Positions 60,825 through 64,000 of a DNA stretch of 64,000 nucleotides are shown piece by piece. The DNA comes from UBA12481 sp012523435 (lineage in GTDB: Bacteria; Bacteroidota; Bacteroidia; Bacteroidales; UBA12481): contig JAQUCP010000014.1 in NCBI GenBank assembly GCA_028686135.1, positions 1 to 64,000 on the forward strand, given 5' to 3'. The position numbers and the translations under genes are program-made. Within the stretch, counting starts at the first letter, position 1, and every line of letters begins with the position of its first letter. The notes below the pieces were generated by a model. It was not told where the DNA came from. It saw only the letters and a list, made by a program, of their open reading frames with translations, and did no database searches.

Positions 60825-61676
60825 ATGGAACTATTCAGCATCAATATCGCCTCTTTCAAAGCTGATGGAGGCGCCATGTTCGGGGTCGTCCCCAAAGCTA
60901 TTTGGTCGAAATACTTTAAAGCTGATGAGCACAACCTCATCCGGATTATGCTTCGCTCGCTGGTGATTAAAACTGATGAGCGGGTTATTCTGATTGACAA
61001 CGGCATTGGCGAAAAGCAGGATGAGGATTATTTGCAGTTTCTCTATATTGAAGAAGAGGAGGGCCTGATCGAAGGATTAGTCAGCCACAATATTCAGCCG
61101 GAAGAGGTTACCGATGTCATTCTCACCCATCTGCATTTTGATCACTGCGGCGGAGGCATCTCATTCGGTTGGAACCGGGAACCGGTAGCGGTTTTCCCGA
61201 ATGCCACCTACTGGACTACCGAGCGGCAGTGGCAGAACGCCATGGATCCCAACCCTCGAGAAGCTGATGCTTATTTGAGTGAAAATCTCTTGCCCATGCA
61301 AGAGCTTGGCTTACTGGATTTTATCGAGCAACCCGGGTTTTTCTGCCCTGGAGTTGAGTTGAGGATGGTCCACGGTCATACCCCCGGCCAACTGATCCCC
61401 ATAATTCATTACGGCAAGAAAACGTTGGTATTCGGTGCCGATCTGATTCCGACACACGGCCACATCCCAGTCAAGTATAATATGGCATACGATATCGATG
61501 TAGTGCGAACTATGCGGGAGAAGGAAGAGTTTCTGAAGGAGATCATCGAAAATGACTATGTGCTTATGTTTCAGCACGATATGGAAGTTGAGTGCTGCCG
61601 CATCAAGCGCACGGAACGCGGAAGCTACCGGATGGCCGAATCTTTCACCTTGAAAGATTTTATCAGCCAATCGTAA
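60825..61676 (+). CDS. MBL-fold metallohydrolase (AHL lactonase/AttM-like group)
   Basis: The protein is 283 residues from the ATG at 60825. The zinc-binding signature LTHLHFDHCGG is followed by MVHGHTPGQ (His) and FGADLIPTHGH (bridging Asp), then a final His in MFQHD. The arrangement resembles the N-acyl-homoserine-lactonase branch of the metallo-beta-lactamase superfamily, but many members have other substrates, so a lactonase role is only a guess. The frame extends upstream to 60702 through AT-rich leader containing its promoter. It is convergent with the MORN lipoprotein gene. Confidence 0.88.
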   Translation: MELFSINIASFKADGGAMFGVVPKAIWSKYFKADEHNLIRIMLRSLVIKTDERVILIDNGIGEKQDEDYLQFLYIEEEEGLIEGLVSHNIQPEEVTDVILTHLHFDHCGGGISFGWNREPVAVFPNATYWTTERQWQNAMDPNPREADAYLSENLLPMQELGLLDFIEQPGFFCPGVELRMVHGHTPGQLIPIIHYGKKTLVFGADLIPTHGHIPVKYNMAYDIDVVRTMREKEEFLKEIIENDYVLMFQHDMEVECCRIKRTERGSYRMAESFTLKDFISQS

Positions 61677-61688
61677 ACCCGAAAACCA

Positions 61689-62159
61689 TCAATTGAGGGG
61701 CAGCTGGAATTCAGCTTCACGGATCTTCACATCGTGTTCAAAGATCACCTCCTTAAGTCGCCTGCCATCCATATCATAGAAGATCCAGGTTCCATGTAAC
61801 TTCCCCATGGAATAGGTCCCTTCGTAATACTTATACCCATTCTCCCGCCACACCGTCGCCTTGCCATCCCTCAAATCATTATTGAAGTTGTTCTCACTCT
61901 GCCTTTTGCCATTCTCAAACCAGAAAGTCCAGGTTCCTTGCTTTTTGCCATTTTTGTAATGCCCTTCCATCTCTTTCTTCCCCGATTCGAAAAAGCGAAC
62001 CTCCTTAACCTTTTGCCGCTGACCAGTGCTAGCATCGTAAAAAAACACTTTTTTGGGCTGCCCTTCAGGCCAGGTTTCTGCAACCTCCTGCTCCATCTTC
62101 TCCCCACAGGACGGGATCAATGCCCAAATGATGATCAGAAGCCAGATTTTCGATTTCAT
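61689..62159 (-). CDS. MORN-repeat lipoprotein
   Basis: The protein is 156 residues from the ATG at 62159, with a lipoprotein signal (LLIIIWALIPSC). About four MORN-2-like repeats follow: VRFFESGKKEMEGHYKNGKKQGTW-type, then FWFENGKRQSENNFNNDLRDG, VWRENGYKYYEGTYSMGKLHG and FYDMDGRRLKEV. Such repeats make beta-hairpin surfaces and are common in Bacteroidetes lipoproteins; similar proteins are often labelled YwqK-like antitoxins without direct evidence. There is no toxin gene nearby. The function is unknown. Confidence 0.85.
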   Translation of the reverse strand: MKSKIWLLIIIWALIPSCGEKMEQEVAETWPEGQPKKVFFYDASTGQRQKVKEVRFFESGKKEMEGHYKNGKKQGTWTFWFENGKRQSENNFNNDLRDGKATVWRENGYKYYEGTYSMGKLHGTWIFYDMDGRRLKEVIFEHDVKIREAEFQLPLN

Positions 62160-62301
62160 GAATAGTATTTTGTTTGGCATAAAAATAGGAAAATTACGCG
62201 CCTGCCCATAAATTGCAACAAATCTTAAAAAAAGTTAATCCCGTAACCGATCAAATTTCATTTCCTACCTTAATCCGCTATTAGTCAATCACAAACCAAT
62301 C

Positions 62302-64000
62302 ATGAAAAATATCCGTAACTTTCTATTAATCATCGCATTATCGGCAGTATCCGGAACAATGGCGATGGCTCAATTCACCCCTCACTACCAATGGACCTTA
62401 CTGGATCAGCGATCCATGGATTATATCATTGGAGAATCTTCGGGGGAGACAGCTCTGGCTCATGTTATTGAGATGGGAGGATATACCAGGGATCGATTTT
62501 CTGATGAGTATGCCACGGTTCTCTGGGAGTCGAAGTATGTCATGGACAAGCTGAAAGAGTATGGGATTCAAAATGCCCAGCTGGAGCGGTTTGGAGAGAT
62601 GCTTCCAACTTGGGACGGAATACGTGGGGAGTTATGGGAAGTATCGCCGGGGCTAAAGAAACTGGCTGATTATGATGATCAGGTTGCCATGCTGGTCAGC
62701 GGTAGCCAGAATGCTGATGTAGAGGCTGAGCTTATTTGGATTGGCAATGGAAGAACAAACGAGTATGACCCGGCAGCTGTTGCTGGGAAAATCGTGGTCA
62801 CGTATGCCTCGCCGGGGCAGGTTCAAAACCTGATAACACAACATAAAGCACTAGGAATCATATCGTTTGTTTCACCCCGTCCGTTAAAAGACCCCATCCA
62901 GATGCCCTATTCGAGTATCGGGGGACGAAGAGCGGGTGAGGCGAGCGGTTTTGCCTTCCAGATGCCGCCAAGAGAGGGTTATCTTCTGCGCGATCGGCTC
63001 ATGCGGGGTGAAAAGATCCGGGTACACGCCCTGGTTGAAGCTACCATGGAAAACGTTGACCTCCAGGTTCCAACGTGTGTCATTGAAGGAACCGACCCGA
63101 ACGCGGGCGAAGTGATCTTCTCTGCACATATCTTCGAAGGATTAGTCAAGCAGGGTGCCAACGATAACTACTCCGGATCTGCTGCTCTATTGGAAATGGC
63201 CCGGATGTTGAACACCATGTTTAATGACGGGCGGCTCGAGAGGCCTGCTCGCAGCATCAGGTTCATCTGGATCCCGGAATTCTCCGGCACCGGCCCCTGG
63301 GTCAATGCCCATCCGGAAATCATCGAAAAAACCCTCTGTAATATCAACCTGGATATGGTCGGGATTCTGCTGAGTCAGAGCCAGTCATTCTTTAACCTGG
63401 AACGGACTACCTTTGGTAATCCCCATTATATCAATGATGTGATGGAGAACTACTACCGATATGTCGGCGAAACTAACCGCAACAGCCTGGTGCTGTCCGG
63501 TGGCTCCGATTACCTCAACCGGATTGTAGCCCCTTCAGGATCAGACGAGCCGTTCTATTATGCCATTGAGAGTCACTATGGTGCATCCGACCATGAAGTG
63601 TTCAATGACTGGGCCATTGGGGTTCCGGGCATCATGATGATCACCTGGCCGGATCTCTACTATCATACCTCCCAAGATCTCGCCAACAAGCTAGATCCCA
63701 CACAGTTAAAAAGATGTTGTGTCATTGGTGCCGCCGGAGCCTATACCATCGCCTCCGCAGATCCGGAGATGGCTCGGAAGATTGCAGGCGAAACAGCTGC
63801 CAATGCTATCCGCCGGCTCGGTCACCAGCAGGCCCGCGCACTCGATGAACTTTCCAAAGCAAACGCCGAACAATTCGCCAACATCTATAAGAAAGTCAGG
63901 GGTTATGTAGAAGGCACCCTGCTGAACGAGATCGAGACCATCGAAACAACCCTTGAACTGGCACCGGGTAATGCCGAACTGAAAGCAACTGTTGCCCAGC
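62302..64000 (+). CDS. M28-family zinc peptidase, secreted (partial, runs off right edge)
   Basis: The frame starts at the ATG at 62302 and is open to base 64000 (566 codons seen). A signal peptide (FLLIIALSAVSGTMAMAQ) is followed by an N-terminal region with a PA-like insert (about 125-230, including AGKIVVTYASPGQ). The M28 peptidase core begins with the zinc His of IFSAHIFEG. GANDNYSGSAALLEMA supplies the bridging Asp, IWIPEFSG the Glu, NLDMVG the Asp and YYHTSQD the late His. The helix-rich C-terminal extension after about residue 480 is cut by the window. It is a periplasmic or surface aminopeptidase or carboxypeptidase. Confidence 0.9.
   Translation, partial: MKNIRNFLLIIALSAVSGTMAMAQFTPHYQWTLLDQRSMDYIIGESSGETALAHVIEMGGYTRDRFSDEYATVLWESKYVMDKLKEYGIQNAQLERFGEMLPTWDGIRGELWEVSPGLKKLADYDDQVAMLVSGSQNADVEAELIWIGNGRTNEYDPAAVAGKIVVTYASPGQVQNLITQHKALGIISFVSPRPLKDPIQMPYSSIGGRRAGEASGFAFQMPPREGYLLRDRLMRGEKIRVHALVEATMENVDLQVPTCVIEGTDPNAGEVIFSAHIFEGLVKQGANDNYSGSAALLEMARMLNTMFNDGRLERPARSIRFIWIPEFSGTGPWVNAHPEIIEKTLCNINLDMVGILLSQSQSFFNLERTTFGNPHYINDVMENYYRYVGETNRNSLVLSGGSDYLNRIVAPSGSDEPFYYAIESHYGASDHEVFNDWAIGVPGIMMITWPDLYYHTSQDLANKLDPTQLKRCCVIGAAGAYTIASADPEMARKIAGETAANAIRRLGHQQARALDELSKANAEQFANIYKKVRGYVEGTLLNEIETIETTLELAPGNAELKATVAQ

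Noticed and set aside
61689..62159. YwqK-type antitoxin of a toxin-antitoxin pair
   Set aside because: The match is only to MORN-like repeats. The protein is a lipoprotein and no toxin gene is next to it.

Overview
The window looks like a scaffold of a Bacteroidota (Bacteroidetes) genome, probably a draft or metagenome assembly because it contains two runs of exactly 100 N. Evidence for the phylum: a TonB-dependent receptor with an N-terminal carboxypeptidase-regulatory-like domain, type IX secretion (T9SS) cargo signatures, DPP-IV and S9D peptidases, a long S16 protein, Rhomboid/DUF6576 proteins, and several promoters of the Bacteroidetes type (TTTG, 18-20 bases, then TAnnTTTG or TAnnTTTA).

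Layout. 1-6.6 kb: a large secreted protein running off the left edge, a TonB-dependent receptor and a small membrane protein, all on the minus strand. 6.6-18.7 kb: housekeeping and envelope genes (a Rieske-like lipoprotein, ahcY, ribF, a TlpA-like thioredoxin lipoprotein, lpxH, a small WM-repeat exported protein behind an ECF-type promoter, comM/yifB, mutL, two rhomboids, an EEP phosphatase/nuclease). 18.7-24.4 kb: a threonine/serine dehydratase, an S9D peptidase, dapD, a glycosyltransferase and a Sua5/TsaC protein. 24.4-34.1 kb: rimM and rpsP, normally neighbours, are separated by eight tightly packed genes on the same strand: a PqqD/RRE-like protein, an ATP-grasp ligase, a PLP decarboxylase, a urea-transporter/M23-peptidase fusion, a YaiO-like TPR beta-barrel, a periplasmic TPR protein, a DUF1624-type membrane protein and a T9SS cargo. 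34.2-43.3 kb: dnaE, trxA, a DUF58 protein, cls, rmuC, pepT. 43.4-48.9 kb: a complete 2-oxoacid (most likely pyruvate) dehydrogenase operon E1a-E1b-E2-E3 followed by a lipoate-protein ligase. 48.9-56.6 kb: plant-sugar use (GH127 beta-L-arabinofuranosidase lipoprotein, rhamnulokinase, xylulokinase, xylose isomerase), interrupted by both assembly gaps. 56.6-64 kb: DPP-IV-like peptidase, GT2, SPFH protein, MBL-fold hydrolase, MORN-repeat lipoprotein and an M28-type peptidase cut by the right edge.

The best candidate for an undescribed system is the eight-gene cassette at 24950-33436. Its first three genes look like a cytosolic ligase/decarboxylase pathway with a peptide-binding chaperone. The rest place proteins in the inner membrane, periplasm, outer membrane and outside the cell. 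The stop-start overlaps run into rimM, while rpsP has its own promoter and terminator. A three-unit palindromic repeat lies just upstream of the cassette and recurs with identical spacing between cls and rmuC. Other items of interest are the Rieske-fold lipoprotein that lacks both histidine ligands, the ECF-promoter/WM-repeat protein, the eroded metal motifs in MutL, and a DUF58 gene whose conserved N-terminus has no ordinary start codon.

No tRNA, rRNA, CRISPR array, insertion sequence or prophage was seen. Apart from the two gap regions, no stretch longer than about 300 bases lacks a gene.
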